Positions 5,483-7,350 of a stretch of 7,350 nucleotides of DNA are shown piece after piece. The notes beneath the pieces were generated by a model. The model searched no databases, had not been told where the DNA came from, and worked only from the letters and a program-made list of their open reading frames with translations. Numbering within the stretch: the stretch's first letter is position 1; each line of letters begins with the position of its first letter. The translations under genes and the position numbers were made by a program. This stretch comes from JAJKIV01 sp036509075 (GTDB lineage Bacteria; Gemmatimonadota; Gemmatimonadetes; Gemmatimonadales; Gemmatimonadaceae): positions 1 through 7,350 of the forward strand of contig DATCGG010000258.1 of NCBI GenBank assembly GCA_036509075.1. The letters are read 5' to 3'.

Positions 5483-7350
5483 CAGTTTTTCAGGGCCTTC
5501 GGCGAAGGAGAGTGTGTAGTCGCCATCATCTCCATGCGACATCATCTGCCTGACGACCATCTCGTGGTAGAGCCCCTGCGCCGCCATGAGCTCCTGGTGC
5601 GTCCCACGCTCGACGACCCGGCCGTCCTCCATCAGCAGGATGAGATCCGCCCGACGGATCGTCGACAGCCGATGGGCAATCACGAACGTCGTCCGGCCCG
5701 CAAGCAGCGTCGCCATTGACGCCTGAATCAGCTGCTCGCTCTCTGTATCGAGATTGCTCGTCGCTTCATCCAGGATGAGAATCTGCGGCTTCGCGAGAAT
5801 CGCCCGCGCGATCGCGAGCCGCTGCTGCTGGCCACCTGACAACTTCACCCCACGCTCGCCCACGAACGTCTCGAACTGGTCAGGCAGACGCTCGATGAAC
5901 TCGTATGCGTTCGCCCGACGCGCGGCATCCTCCACCTCGGCGTCCGTCGCATTATGCCGGCCGTAGGCGATGTTGTCGCGCACCGAGCCGTCGAACAGGA
6001 AGACATCCTGCTGCACGATCGCGAGCAGCTCGCGATACGTCTTGAGCTTGAACTCGCGAATGTCCGTGCCGTTGAGCAGGATGCGCCCGCGGGTCGGGTC
6101 GTGAAAGCGGGCCACCAGGTCCGTCACCGTGGTCTTCCCAGCGCCGCTGCGTCCCACGAGCGCGATCACCGATCCGCCGCGCACCGTGACGTTGAGGTCG
6201 CGAACGACGGGTCGGCCCTCGCGGTACTCGAACTCCACATGATCAAACCTGATCTCCTGCACGACGTTCGGTGCGTCGCGCGCGTCGGCACGATCCGGCT
6301 TGTCCCGCTCCCATGACAGGACCTCGAACACCCGCTCCATCGCGGCGAGCGATCGCTGCAGCTCGGAGAACGAGTTCACGATCTGCCACACGGGGTTCAT
6401 CAGCAGGAACGTGTACCACTGGAACGTCATGATGTCACCGATGGACGCGCGACCCTGCAGGTTGAGCGCGCCACCGTACCAGACGATGATCACGTTCACG
6501 CCCGACACGAGCAGCCCCCATGACGTCCAGATGAGCATCTCGCGTCGCTGGGCGAACAGCTCCTTGCGCAGTACCGTGTGGCGTCCGCGCATGTAATCGA
6601 GAATCTCGAGGAGCTCTCGGCCGAACGCGCGCACCACGCGAATTCCGGAGAACGTCTCGCCCACCCGGCCATCGATCTGCTCCACGTCCTTCCGCACGAT
6701 GCGGTAGATCGGCCGGATCCGCTTGGCCGACGCGAAGCTGATGAACATGGCGCCCGGGATGACGGCCATCGCCATGAAGGCGAGCCGCCAGTTGAGCGCC
6801 ATCAGCACGCCGATCGCGATGACGAGCCGGATGACCGAGATCGCCGGCGACACGATCGCCATCTGCAGGAGCCCGGTGGTCGTGTCGACGTCACCCGTTA
6901 GGCGCGACAGGATGCCGCCCGTCTTCATGTCCCAGAGCTTCGGCAGCGGCAGGTGCAGGAGGCGCTCGAACATCGCCCGCCGGAGCGACAGCATCACCTT
7001 CACGTTCAGCAGTCGCTGGCGGTAATCCTTCGTCAGGTTGACGAGGTTCGACAGGACAATGACCACGACGAACAACCCACCGGCCAGGTTGAGGCGTGTG
7101 AGGCGCGTGGGAGCGTCGAGGTCGCGATCGAGCAGCACGTGGTCGATGATGAACCGCATGAAGAGCGGCTCGATCATCTGGAATCCGGTCGTCACGAGGG
7201 CGAGCAGGAACAGGCCGACGACCGCGTATCGATAGGGTCGTAGCCATCGCAGGTATTCGCGGACGTACTGGCGACGCTTGCCACGGCGTTCTGTGGCGGC
7301 GGCGTCCGGCGCTTGTCCGTTCTGACTCGTATTGCCCGACGCGATCGAGT
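5465..7350 (-). CDS. Type I ABC exporter, fused permease and ATPase half-transporter (5' end cut by window)
   Basis: The frame is open from the right edge to TGA at 5465, giving 627 visible residues. Residues 1-30 are a hydrophilic, basic N-terminal tail. Six transmembrane helices follow (about 41-63, 88-106, two between 163 and 207, 272-296, 305-323), forming an MsbA/LmrA-like exporter domain. The ATPase domain (about 366-602) has Walker A GRSGAGKT (399-406), Q-loop VQQD (Q447), an X-loop VGERG, the signature LSGGQ (503-507), Walker B ILILDE with its catalytic Glu (523-528), and the H-loop His559. All catalytic motifs are intact, so it could act as a homodimer or as the active member of a heterodimer. 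The substrate (lipid, drug or peptide) cannot be told. An internal GTG at 7195 is not the start, because the first transmembrane helix begins upstream of it. The true start lies beyond the window or within its last bases. The last codons run into the heptad repeat. Confidence 0.92.
   Translation of the reverse strand, partial: SIASGNTSQNGQAPDAAATERRGKRRQYVREYLRWLRPYRYAVVGLFLLALVTTGFQMIEPLFMRFIIDHVLLDRDLDAPTRLTRLNLAGGLFVVVIVLSNLVNLTKDYRQRLLNVKVMLSLRRAMFERLLHLPLPKLWDMKTGGILSRLTGDVDTTTGLLQMAIVSPAISVIRLVIAIGVLMALNWRLAFMAMAVIPGAMFISFASAKRIRPIYRIVRKDVEQIDGRVGETFSGIRVVRAFGRELLEILDYMRGRHTVLRKELFAQRREMLIWTSWGLLVSGVNVIIVWYGGALNLQGRASIGDIMTFQWYTFLLMNPVWQIVNSFSELQRSLAAMERVFEVLSWERDKPDRADARDAPNVVQEIRFDHVEFEYREGRPVVRDLNVTVRGGSVIALVGRSGAGKTTVTDLVARFHDPTRGRILLNGTDIREFKLKTYRELLAIVQQDVFLFDGSVRDNIAYGRHNATDAEVEDAARRANAYEFIERLPDQFETFVGERGVKLSGGQQQRLAIARAILAKPQILILDEATSNLDTESEQLIQASMATLLAGRTTFVIAHRLSTIRRADLILLMEDGRVVERGTHQELMAAQGLYHEMVVRQMMSHGDDGDYTLSFAEGPEKLITENQ

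Noticed and set aside
7193..7195. GTG at 7195 as the start of the ABC transporter
   Set aside because: The frame stays open upstream and encodes the basic tail and the start of the first transmembrane helix, so starting here would cut the helix.

Overview
The window is GC-rich bacterial DNA, densely coded, with five protein genes and no RNA genes, mobile elements or CRISPR arrays that I can see. A BTAD/SARP-type regulator fused to a membrane helix, a TolB-like domain and a long TPR region, together with an OmpA-type envelope protein starting with a WENYDFVPG-like segment, points to Gemmatimonadota or a related GC-rich environmental phylum. This assignment is inference from architecture only.

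Left block (1-2343, minus strand): three tightly packed genes form a probable operon read right to left. First is a secreted six-cysteine protein of unknown function (1594-2343). Its stop codon overlaps the start of a phosphodiester glycosidase (NAGPA-type) protein (785-1594). After a 14-bp gap comes an exported, probably OmpA-family protein that runs off the left edge (1-770). All three carry N-terminal export signals, so the operon seems to serve the cell envelope.

Centre (2344-5376): a 162-bp divergent intergenic region holds a perfect TTGACA box and a cluster of CGTCA direct repeats. It separates the operon from a 956-residue one-component membrane regulator on the plus strand. The regulator has a cytoplasmic winged-helix/BTAD half, one transmembrane helix, and a predicted periplasmic TolB-like plus TPR half whose only two cysteines form a CxxC. 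The divergent layout suggests it may control the envelope operon, itself, or both.

Right block (5465-7350, minus strand): a type I ABC exporter half-transporter (membrane domain fused to ATPase), convergent with the regulator and cut by the right edge.

Two patterns are not explained by the genes. The convergent junction (5366-5482) is built almost entirely from degenerate 7-bp units (consensus ATNACCN) arranged as two inverted arms around a strong hairpin, and these units supply the stop codons of both flanking genes. The 7-mer CCTAACG/CGTTAGG occurs seven times, always inside genes, and accounts for seven of the eight CTAA/TTAG tetramers I could find in the whole window.
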